Part shown: positions 6,230-12,859 of the stretch, piece by piece | Position numbering within the stretch: position 1 is the stretch's first letter | Layout of the letters: each line of letters opens with the position of its first letter | Origin: CAYVUI01 sp964454745 | Lineage (GTDB): Bacteria; Planctomycetota; Phycisphaerae; Sedimentisphaerales; Anaerohalosphaeraceae | Assembly (NCBI GenBank): GCA_964454745.1 | Contig: CAYVUI010000097.1 | Location: 1 to 17,319, forward strand | DNA length: 17,319 nt | Direction: 5' to 3' | The notes under the pieces: model-generated | Databases searched by the model: none | What the model saw: the letters and a program-made list of their open reading frames with translations, nothing else | Told to the model about the DNA's origin: nothing | Position numbers and translations under genes: made by a program

Positions 6230-7552
6230 TTACGCTTTGACAATTTTTGAACGCCCGGAGCGGACCTTGGCGGTCGCGTTACGGGTGTCGACGACGAGTT
6301 TGGCATTTTTGACGATCATCTTGTAATCGTAGTCGCTGTGGTCGGTCGAGATGAGGACGACGTCATAAGAGGCGATCGACTTGGGTGTGATCGGCTTGCT
6401 CTTCATTTTGAGGTCGTGCTCACGCTGTTTATGGGTTTTGGGGATATAGGGGTCGTTGTAATCGACCTTTGCGCCCATTTCCTGCAATATCTCGATCAGT
6501 TCAATGGAGGGCGATTCGCGGAGATCGTCGATATCCTTTTTGTAGGCCAGGCCCAGAACGAGGACCTTGCTGCCCTTTAGGCTTTTTTTGTGGTCGTTGA
6601 GTGCGTGCATGACGCGTTCGACGACGTAATGGGGCATGGCCCGGTTGATCTCACCGGACAGCTCGATAAAGCGGGTGGGCATGCCGTACTGGCGTGCCTT
6701 CCAGGTCAGGTAGAAGGGATCGATCGGGATGCAGTGACCGCCCAGGCCCGGGCCGGGATAGAAGGGGTTAAAGCCGAAGGGTTTGGTTGATGCTGCGCGG
6801 ATGACTTCCCAGACGTCGATGCCCATGCGGTCGAAGACCATCTTGAGCTCGTTGACCATGGCGATGTTGATGCAGCGGTAGACGTTTTCGACGATTTTGG
6901 TTGCCTCGGCCGCCTCGACGCTGGAGACGGGCACGGTCTGCACGATCGATGTGTTGTAGAGTGCACAGGCGATGTCGCGGCAGGTTTTGGTCAGGCCGCC
7001 GACGACCTTGGGAATGGTTTTGGTGGTGAAGTTTTTGTTGCCGGGATCTTCGCGTTCGGGGGAGTAGGCCATGAAGAAATCTTTTCCAGCCTTGAGCCCG
7101 GATTTTTCGAGGATCGGGGCCATGAGGTCGCGAGTCGTGCCGGGATAGGTTGTGCTTTCGAGGACGACGAGCTGGCCTTTGCGGAGATATTTGGCAATCG
7201 TTTCGCAGGAGCCTTCGACGAACTGCATGTCCGGCTCGCGGTTTTCGGTAAGCGGGGTGGGTACGCAGATCAGGATGGCATCGGCGGTTTTCATGCGGGC
7301 CATATTGGTCGTGGCGGAAAAGAGCTTGTCGTCTACGAGTTTTTTAACCTGCTGATGGGGGACGTGCTTGATGATGCTTTTGCCCGAATTGAGTACCTTG
7401 ACTTTTTTCTCGTCGATATCGAAACCGAGTACTTTGATGCCGGCTGTGGCGAATTCCCTGGCCAGGGGCAGCCCGACATAACCGAGCCCGAGGATACCGA
7501 CCTTGACCTTTTTAGAATCCACTTTTGCGAGAAAGTCCGCATGGATGCTCAT
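6230..7552 (-). CDS. wbpA: UDP-N-acetylglucosamine 6-dehydrogenase (WbpA-type nucleotide sugar dehydrogenase)
   Basis: The 440-residue enzyme belongs to the UDP-glucose/GDP-mannose dehydrogenase family. These enzymes oxidise the C6 alcohol of a UDP-sugar to the acid in two NAD-dependent steps. The NAD-binding Rossmann loop is GLGYVG (22-27), the catalytic Cys lies in GPGLGGHCIPIDPF (C274), and the C-terminal UDP-binding domain (about 330-430) follows. The sequence PFGFNPFYPGPGLGGHCIPI is typical of the WbpA branch acting on UDP-GlcNAc (or UDP-ManNAc/GalNAc), rather than UDP-glucose. Length is normal. ATG 7552 has a strong ribosome binding site (AAGGAG, 6 bases upstream). It has its own promoter and probably continues into the NusG-like gene 68 bases later. 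The product would feed uronic-acid-containing envelope polysaccharide. Confidence 0.92.
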   Translation of the reverse strand: MSIHADFLAKVDSKKVKVGILGLGYVGLPLAREFATAGIKVLGFDIDEKKVKVLNSGKSIIKHVPHQQVKKLVDDKLFSATTNMARMKTADAILICVPTPLTENREPDMQFVEGSCETIAKYLRKGQLVVLESTTYPGTTRDLMAPILEKSGLKAGKDFFMAYSPEREDPGNKNFTTKTIPKVVGGLTKTCRDIACALYNTSIVQTVPVSSVEAAEATKIVENVYRCINIAMVNELKMVFDRMGIDVWEVIRAASTKPFGFNPFYPGPGLGGHCIPIDPFYLTWKARQYGMPTRFIELSGEINRAMPHYVVERVMHALNDHKKSLKGSKVLVLGLAYKKDIDDLRESPSIELIEILQEMGAKVDYNDPYIPKTHKQREHDLKMKSKPITPKSIASYDVVLISTDHSDYDYKMIVKNAKLVVDTRNATAKVRSGRSKIVKA

Positions 7553-7635
7553 TTTCTTCTCCTTTATGCTTTTGGTTTCTTCGGCCAGGATATAAGCGGA
7601 TTCGCTGCAACCTGCCGAGTTTTCACAGTGGAGGT

Positions 7636-7664
7636 ATTGTATTGGAGGAAAGGGGGGCTGTCAA
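7636..7664 (-). promoter_or_regulatory. Promoter of the wbpA-type gene
   Basis: On the minus strand a perfect TTGACA (7664-7659) and TACAAT (7641-7636) are separated by 17 bp. The expected start near 7629 gives a leader of about 75 bases ending in a strong ribosome binding site. The box lies just downstream of the manA stop, so wbpA can be transcribed apart from manA. Confidence 0.75.
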
Positions 7665-7683
7665 AGGGTTTTCCGGGAATGGT

Positions 7684-8643
7684 TTACGCGTTTTGGGCCT
7701 GGCTAGCGAGGATCTGGGTTTTGGCATTGGCGCGGATTTTGCCTTCGTAACCTGCGGGGATGAGCAGGGTGTCACCCTTGTTATATTCGACGCGGTGGGA
7801 TTCCGGGGAAAGGATGTGTCCGGCCCCTTCCACGCAGACGACGACCTGCATGATTTTGGGGTTGATATTGAGGGTCTGCTGGTCCTCGATATCGAGTTTA
7901 TCGACGGAAAATTCCGGGGATTCGACGAGCCGGCCTGAGGTGCGGACGGTTAATTTGGATTCATCGGAGTTGAAATGAATGCTCTCCATGGCCTGTTCGA
8001 TGTGCAGCTCTCGGCCCTGGCCGGTATTGGGATCGACCCGGTTCCAGTCGAATACGCGGTAGGTGGTGTCGGAGGGCTGCTGGATTTCTGCGATGAGCAG
8101 TCCTTCGCCGATGGCGTGGGCCGTGCCGGAGGGTAGAAAATGGCACTCGCCGACCTGAACGGGGATTTTTTTGAGCAGTTTTTCCGTGGTTCCGTCCTGA
8201 ATTGCCTGGCGGAATTTTTCGGGGGTGGTGCCTTCGACGAGGCCCTTGTAAATGCAGGCGCCGGGCGCGGCGTCGATAATGTACCAGCATTCGGTTTTCG
8301 GCTGGCCGGTGCCCATTTTTTCGCAGGTTTGGGCGTCGGGGTGAACCTGGACGCTGAGGACGGAATTGGCATCGAGGATTTTGATCAGCAGCGGGAAGGG
8401 AGGACGGTAGTCCTGCATTCCGGTTAGTTCCTGTCCGAATAGTTCGATCACCTGCGAGACATTTTTGCCGGCGAGGGGGCCGTTTATGATGACGGTCTTG
8501 TCTTCCGGCAGGTCGGCCAGTTCCCAGCTTTCGCCGATATTTTTATCTTTGGGCAGATTTTTTCCGAAGACGGTTTCGAGCTTTCTGCCGCCCCAAATCC
8601 GTTCTTTGAAGATCGGTTTAAATTTTAATGGGTACAATTTCAT
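7684..8643 (-). CDS. manA: Mannose-6-phosphate isomerase, class I
   Basis: The enzyme interconverts mannose 6-phosphate and fructose 6-phosphate and supplies the GDP-mannose route. The 319-residue length and opening YPLKFKPIFKERIWGGRKL fit the short Bacillus-type class I isomerases. Zinc ligands are visible as Q99/H101 in SVQVHPDA, E118 in KTECWY and H176 in GTAHAIG; the cupin core spans about 85-300. The ATG at 8643 has no ribosome binding site: the preceding bases are C-rich (CCCCCTT), and the -10 box ends nine bases before the start codon, so a leaderless mRNA is likely. It is divergent from the Gfo/Idh/MocA gene. The sugar-phosphate role matches the following UDP-sugar dehydrogenase gene and GlmS elsewhere in the window. 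Confidence 0.95.
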   Translation of the reverse strand: MKLYPLKFKPIFKERIWGGRKLETVFGKNLPKDKNIGESWELADLPEDKTVIINGPLAGKNVSQVIELFGQELTGMQDYRPPFPLLIKILDANSVLSVQVHPDAQTCEKMGTGQPKTECWYIIDAAPGACIYKGLVEGTTPEKFRQAIQDGTTEKLLKKIPVQVGECHFLPSGTAHAIGEGLLIAEIQQPSDTTYRVFDWNRVDPNTGQGRELHIEQAMESIHFNSDESKLTVRTSGRLVESPEFSVDKLDIEDQQTLNINPKIMQVVVCVEGAGHILSPESHRVEYNKGDTLLIPAGYEGKIRANAKTQILASQAQNA

Positions 8644-8652
8644 AAGGGGGAT

Positions 8653-8680
8653 ATTGTAAAAGGCGGGGCGTGGATGTCAA
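8653..8680 (-). promoter_or_regulatory. manA promoter, leaderless type
   Basis: On the minus strand a perfect TTGACA (8680-8675) and TACAAT (8658-8653) are 16 bp apart. Only nine bases separate the -10 box from the ATG (8643), so the transcript would start zero to three bases before the start codon. Confidence 0.75.
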
Positions 8681-8740
8681 TAAAAAAAGGAGTTTTCATG
8701 GGAAAAGGGGGTTTTGCGTGTCGGCGGGGCGGAAACGAGG

Positions 8741-8769
8741 TTGATTTTCGGGGTCTGTGTGTTTAGAAT
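8741..8769 (+). promoter_or_regulatory. Promoter of the Gfo/Idh/MocA-ribF-HD-nrnA operon
   Basis: TTGATT (8741-8746) and TAGAAT (8764-8769) are separated by 17 bp. The expected start near 8776 leaves a leader of about 22 bases with GGAG at 8787-8790. It is divergent from the manA promoter, with about 60 bp between the two -35 boxes. Confidence 0.7.
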
Positions 8770-8797
8770 GGGGCCGTTTAAGAATTGGAGTGAATTG

Positions 8798-9793
8798 ATG
8801 GCAATGCAAAAACAGATCGGCTGGGGCGTGATTGCGACGGGCGGGATCTCGAAAGTCTTTTCAGAAGGGCTGGCGGCCGCTGGCGATGCGCGTCGTGTTG
8901 CGGTGGGTTCGCGCACCGAGGAAAAAGCCGTGGATTTTGCCCGGCAATACGGATTTGAACGATCATACGGCAGTTATGAGCAGCTGGCGGCGGACCCGGA
9001 AGTGGATGTGGTGTATATCGGCACGCCGCATACGCTGCACTGCGAAAATACGCTGATGTGCCTGGAGGCGGGCAAGTCGGTGCTGGTGGAAAAGCCGTTT
9101 GCGATGAATGCCCAAGAGGCGCGGCAGATGGTGGAAAAGGCCCGGGAGAAGGGTTTGTACCTGATGGAGGCGATGTGGACGCGGTTTTTGCCGGTTACGG
9201 ACAAGGTGCTGGAATGGCTTGGCGGCGGCGCGATCGGCAAGGCAAACCTGTTTTTGGGTTCTTTTGGGATATCAGCGATGCATTTGCCGCCGGAGAGCCG
9301 TATTCGTGCGCCTGAGCTTGGCGGCGGCGCGCTGCTGGATTTAGGGGTTTACCCGGTGTCGTACAGTTCGCTTGTTTTTGGCAGCCAGCCGGAAGAAATT
9401 GCCTGTTTGGCATATTTAAAGGACGGAATCGATCAGCGCAGCGGGATGGTTTTTCAATATGCGGGGGGCCAGACGGCGGTACTGAACTGTGCGATTGATT
9501 CACGTACGAGTTTGCAGGCGGAGGTGTGCGGGCCTGACGGGCGGATTTTGATCCATGGTCCGCTGTACTGCCCGACGCGTGCAGAGCTTTGGCGCGGAGA
9601 TCAGTGCGCCGAGAAGGTGGATGTCCCGTTTACACAGGGCAATGGTTATACGTTTGAAGCGAAGGCGGTCATGGAAGACCTGCGGGCCGGCAGGACGGAG
9701 AATCAAATGATGCCCCTGGATGAATCGGTCGCGATTGTGGAAACGCTTGACCGGGTTCGTCAGCAGTGGGGGCTGCGTTATCCAATGGAGTGA
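8798..9793 (+). CDS. Gfo/Idh/MocA family NAD(P)-dependent oxidoreductase
   Basis: This 331-residue protein has an N-terminal Rossmann domain (about 7-120) opening with GWGVIATGGISKVF and containing the family EKP motif (K99-P100 in VLVEKPFAMN). The C-terminal substrate domain contains LMEAMWTRFLP and GGGALLDLGVYPV. These blocks resemble the dihydrodiol dehydrogenase-like branch, which acts on cyclic polyols or sugars. The exact substrate cannot be named. The start is ATG 8798, with GGAG seven bases upstream; the frame stays open further upstream but without a better signal. It is the first gene of a four-gene run; RibF follows after six bases. Confidence 0.9.
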   Translation: MAMQKQIGWGVIATGGISKVFSEGLAAAGDARRVAVGSRTEEKAVDFARQYGFERSYGSYEQLAADPEVDVVYIGTPHTLHCENTLMCLEAGKSVLVEKPFAMNAQEARQMVEKAREKGLYLMEAMWTRFLPVTDKVLEWLGGGAIGKANLFLGSFGISAMHLPPESRIRAPELGGGALLDLGVYPVSYSSLVFGSQPEEIACLAYLKDGIDQRSGMVFQYAGGQTAVLNCAIDSRTSLQAEVCGPDGRILIHGPLYCPTRAELWRGDQCAEKVDVPFTQGNGYTFEAKAVMEDLRAGRTENQMMPLDESVAIVETLDRVRQQWGLRYPME

Positions 9794-9799
9794 TGCGGC

Positions 9800-10810
9800 A
9801 TGATTATAATTGAAAGTATGGAACAACTGGAGTCGCTTGAAAAGGGCTGGGTGCTTACGATCGGGAATTTTGACGGAGTGCACCTTGGTCATCAGCATTT
9901 GATTGCGACCGCGAAGGAGACGTCGAAGCGGCTGGGTGCCCGGGGTGTGGCGGTGATGACGTTTGATCCGCACCCGGCTACGCTGCTGCGTCCGGACCGC
10001 CAGCCGGGGCTGTTGACGCCGATTTTGATGCGGAAGGTTCTGCTGGAGCATTACGGGGTGGACTGTTTGATCGTGATGAAGGATCGCCCTGATTTGTTTA
10101 ACCTTTCGCCGGAACATTTCGTGGATGATTTTTTGATTCCGGCGGTCGGGCCCAGGGCGATTGTGGAGGGCGAGAATTTTTATTTTGGCTACGGCCGCAG
10201 TGGAGATATTCACAGCCTCGAGGAGATGGGCAAGACACGGGGCTTTGAGGCGATTTGCGTGGGGTCCAAAAGGCTGACTACGTGGGGGGAGAAGGAAGTG
10301 ATGTATTCAAGTACGCTGATTCGCAACACGCTTGAACGGGGCAATGTGGAGCGGGTTCGCAACGTACTTGGTCGCTGCTACCGGCTGGTTGGCCCGGTCA
10401 TCAGCGGCAGGGGGGTTGGCAGGGAGCTTGGATATCCGACGGCGAACCTGGAGGCGGGTTCTCAGTTTATTCCCGCCGAGGGTGTGTACGCGGGTTGGGT
10501 GTGTTTTGAGGACGATTATGAAAGTGCGTGTCTTTCTACCAAGGCGCACCGGGCGGCGTTTAGCCTGGGACGTGCGAAAACATTTGTGACCGATCACCCG
10601 CTTTTGATTGAGGCCCATGTTCTCGATGAGAACATTGGTGAAGTGACGGGCAAGTACATGGCGATGGATTTTGTCAAGCTGGTTCGTACTCAGCAGCGAT
10701 TTGATTGCCGTGAGGAGCTTTGCCGGCAGATCGCCAGTGATTTGGACGGGGTGCGGAGGATTCTTGATAAAGACAGCGGCAGTGGAGAGCAAAGGAGGGA
10801 GATGAAATAA
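9800..10810 (+). CDS. ribF: Bifunctional riboflavin kinase / FMN adenylyltransferase
   Basis: RibF phosphorylates riboflavin to FMN and then adenylates it to FAD. The 336-residue protein has the nucleotidyltransferase domain first (about 15-185), with TIGNFDGVHLGHQHLI, TFDPHP and the SSTLIRNTLERG motif. The flavokinase domain follows (about 190-320), with GRGVGRELGYPTANL and the F-D-C-R-E-E-L end motif. The kinase middle (AFSLGRAKTF) is more diverged than usual where most have a N-I-G-x-x-P-T-F motif. It begins six bases after the oxidoreductase stop. Its TAA shares its last base with the ATG of the HD gene. In many bacteria ribF sits near nrnA, as here. Confidence 0.95.
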   Translation: MIIIESMEQLESLEKGWVLTIGNFDGVHLGHQHLIATAKETSKRLGARGVAVMTFDPHPATLLRPDRQPGLLTPILMRKVLLEHYGVDCLIVMKDRPDLFNLSPEHFVDDFLIPAVGPRAIVEGENFYFGYGRSGDIHSLEEMGKTRGFEAICVGSKRLTTWGEKEVMYSSTLIRNTLERGNVERVRNVLGRCYRLVGPVISGRGVGRELGYPTANLEAGSQFIPAEGVYAGWVCFEDDYESACLSTKAHRAAFSLGRAKTFVTDHPLLIEAHVLDENIGEVTGKYMAMDFVKLVRTQQRFDCREELCRQIASDLDGVRRILDKDSGSGEQRREMK

Positions 10811-11505
10811 TGTATGGTTCTCAGTGGACCCAAAAGGTAGAAACGTATTGCGAGCAGTTCGGCGGGGACAATCCGCTGTATCAGGAGATGATTCGGATTG
10901 CGGCCCAGACAATGTGCCGGCGGCGGGAGAATCCGTGCCGGGAGACGGGGTATATTTTTTATCACGGGCTGCGGGTCACGCGGATCAGTTTTTTGCTGGC
11001 TGAGTCTTTGCAGATAGAAGTGGACTGGCCGGAGGTGCTGTTTGCGGGTGCTCTGTTTCATGATATTGGTAAAGGTTTCCCGCGGCACCCGGAGATTGGT
11101 TCGGGTTTGGTCAAGGTGCTGCTCAAGGATTTGATCCAGGGGGAAGTATTGGAACGAGCGGCACGGATTGTACTGATGCATAATGACCGGGGACAGGAAA
11201 ACCTGCCCGATGAGATTCGGATTGTCCAGGACGCGGACATTATCGATCATTACGGGGCCCAGGGGATCTGGCTGAAGTTTCAGTACAGTGCCCAGTGCAA
11301 TGAGAGTGTGTATGACGCGATGGACTTCTGGCACAGCGGATCGTGCGAGGGGCTGATCGCCCAGTCGCGTATGGAGCTGAATTATGATCTGTCGCGGCGT
11401 ATCTTTGAGCAGCGGCTTGCGTTTCAAAACGATTTCTCGCGCGTGTTTGAGAACGAAATTTATGGGGGCATCGATTCTGTAGATGACATCAGGGAGTGTT
11501 TATGA
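10810..11505 (+). CDS. HD-domain phosphohydrolase
   Basis: The 231-residue protein contains an HD-superfamily metal-binding domain at about 45-150, with H52 (FYHGLRV), H84-D85 (ALFHDIGKG), H124 (VLMHND) and D141 (VQDADIID). HD proteins hydrolyse phosphate esters of nucleotides or cyclic dinucleotides; the substrate cannot be read from the sequence. The N-terminus (1-45) is helical and the C-terminus (about 165-231) is a helical tail without a recognised domain. The ATG at 10810 overlaps the ribF stop (TAATG) with a purine-rich AGGGAG upstream. Its own TGA overlaps the nrnA-like ATG (ATGA). This coupling suggests a shared task with the neighbouring nucleotide phosphoesterase. Confidence 0.88.
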   Translation: MYGSQWTQKVETYCEQFGGDNPLYQEMIRIAAQTMCRRRENPCRETGYIFYHGLRVTRISFLLAESLQIEVDWPEVLFAGALFHDIGKGFPRHPEIGSGLVKVLLKDLIQGEVLERAARIVLMHNDRGQENLPDEIRIVQDADIIDHYGAQGIWLKFQYSAQCNESVYDAMDFWHSGSCEGLIAQSRMELNYDLSRRIFEQRLAFQNDFSRVFENEIYGGIDSVDDIRECL

Positions 11506-12515
11506 CGGCGAATAAGATGCTGGACAAAGCCATCGGCCTGATCCAGGAGGCACAAAATGTACTCGTGGTTTCGCATATTCGTCCCGACGGCGACGCGTCG
11601 GGTTCGATGAAGGCGATTTGCGAAGTCTGTCGGCAGTTGGGTAAAAAGAGCTGGCCGGTGTATCTTTCGCCGATTGCCTCATGGTACGAGTTTTTGTTTG
11701 ATGAACCGGTGCCGGTGTACGGCAATGATATCGGTCCGGAGAAGCTGGATGAACTGGCGATTGACCTCGTGGTGATCGTGGATACGAACAGCCGGATTCA
11801 GCTGCCGGGGATTTGCAAGTGGCTCGATGCGTATGAAGGCAAGACGCTGGTGATCGATCATCACGTTACGTCGGATCATCTCGGCGATGTGGAGGTTGTG
11901 GATACGACGGCGGCAGCGGCGGGGGAGATCGTTTACAGCCTGGTCAAGCATGCCAAGTGGCCGATTACAGAGGCGATGGCGAATGCTCTTTTTGTGGCGT
12001 ATGCGACGGACAGCGGTTGGTTTCGGTTCGGTAACGCGGATGAGAGGCTGTTTCGCACGGCGGCAGGACTGATCGAGGCGGGCGCGGTTCCGGCGGAGAT
12101 TTACCGCAAGCTGTTCCAGAATTATACGCCGGCGCGGGTGGCGCTGATGGTGCGGATGCTGGAACGACTGGAGCTGCATTATGACGGAAAGCTGGCGGTG
12201 CAGCATATTCTGCGGAAGGATTTTGACGAGCTCGGCGCGGCGGGGTCGGATACGGAGAACCTGATCGATGAATGCCAGCGGATCGGCTCGGTGGATATGG
12301 CGGTGCTGCTGGTCGAGCTGGGTGAGAATCCGGACCGCAACCAGAGCGGTTTTCGCTGTTCGCTGCGGAGCAAGGGCAAGGTGGATGTCGGAAGTATCGC
12401 GGCCAGGCACGGCGGCGGGGGGCACAAAGTCGCCGCGGGTGTGAACCTAAAGGGCGACCTGGAAAGCATCCGCAAGCTGATCCTTGAAGAAGCCAAGGCG
12501 CAGCTTCTTGATTGA
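11502..12515 (+). CDS. nrnA: DHH/DHHA1 phosphoesterase, NrnA-type oligoribonuclease / pAp phosphatase
   Basis: NrnA enzymes degrade very short RNAs (2-5 nt) to mononucleotides and often also dephosphorylate pAp. The 337-residue protein has the DHH domain (about 12-180), with SHIRPDGDASGS (H25, D29, D31), VIVDTN (D94), IDHHV (D119-H121) and the late metal Asp in AYATDSGW. The DHHA1 domain follows (about 225-330), with the RNA-binding loop GGGGHKVAAG. All expected catalytic residues are present. The start is ATG 11502, which overlaps the TGA of the HD gene and has GGAG five bases upstream. It is the last gene of the operon; a long foldback element begins eight bases after its stop. Confidence 0.92.
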   Translation: MTANKMLDKAIGLIQEAQNVLVVSHIRPDGDASGSMKAICEVCRQLGKKSWPVYLSPIASWYEFLFDEPVPVYGNDIGPEKLDELAIDLVVIVDTNSRIQLPGICKWLDAYEGKTLVIDHHVTSDHLGDVEVVDTTAAAAGEIVYSLVKHAKWPITEAMANALFVAYATDSGWFRFGNADERLFRTAAGLIEAGAVPAEIYRKLFQNYTPARVALMVRMLERLELHYDGKLAVQHILRKDFDELGAAGSDTENLIDECQRIGSVDMAVLLVELGENPDRNQSGFRCSLRSKGKVDVGSIAARHGGGGHKVAAGVNLKGDLESIRKLILEEAKAQLLD

Positions 12516-12522
12516 AGATGTT

Positions 12523-12682
12523 TTAAGGGCACCTCTAACAATTCATTTTGGCGGCCAAGCGAATCTTTTTACTTCTGGTCGGAAGGACGACTTCGCTTCG
12601 GCTAAGGCTGATTTCCCTTCCTTGCCAGAAGTCAAAAATCTTCTACTTGCCGCTCAAAAGCAATTATTAGAACTGCCCTTAA
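12523..12682. mobile_element. 160-bp foldback element with TTAA ends (MITE-like)
   Basis: Nearly the whole segment is an imperfect inverted repeat. Outer ends are perfect: TTAAGGGCA and TGCCCTTAA. The arms continue for about 65 bases with blocks TCTAA, AATT, TTTT, GCGGC, TTTTT, ACTTCTGG and GGAAGG matching on the other side. The loop of about 28 bases is at roughly 12587-12614. No ORF with a start signal is present. The TTAA ends may be target duplication or part of the repeat. It lies between the convergent nrnA and glmS genes, so in RNA it could also act as a bidirectional terminator or 3' end protector. Confidence 0.6.
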
Positions 12683-12859
12683 TATTTAAACCGCGAAAGA
12701 CGTGAAAAAACGCGAAACTGCTTTAAAGCAGGTAAATGTTCGGGTTGCAAACAGGCATGATTTGCCGAAGGAAACGTCCTTTGGACGATGCCCTTTTGTC
12801 AGCATGCGTTTCTTCCGATACGTTCGCATCGGAATTCAACGTCATCCTACGGTTTGATC
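12683..12859. other. Intergenic remainder between foldback element and glmS
   Basis: This stretch shows no coding signal. It holds a 14-bp perfect palindrome CTGCTTTAAAGCAG (12718-12731), a small hairpin CGTCC/GGACG, and a 7-bp stem TTCCGAT/ATCGGAA (12813-12819 with 12828-12834). None is followed by a convincing T-run on the glmS strand, so the glmS terminator is not assigned. Confidence 0.5.

Noticed and set aside
11679..12425. Minus-strand ORF of 248 codons opposite the nrnA-like gene
   Set aside because: The product is rich in Arg, His and Pro, as expected of a reading-frame shadow of a GC-rich gene, and has no start signal.
12813..12834. TTCCGAT/ATCGGAA hairpin as the glmS terminator
   Set aside because: On the glmS strand the stem is followed by a purine-rich sequence and not by T residues.
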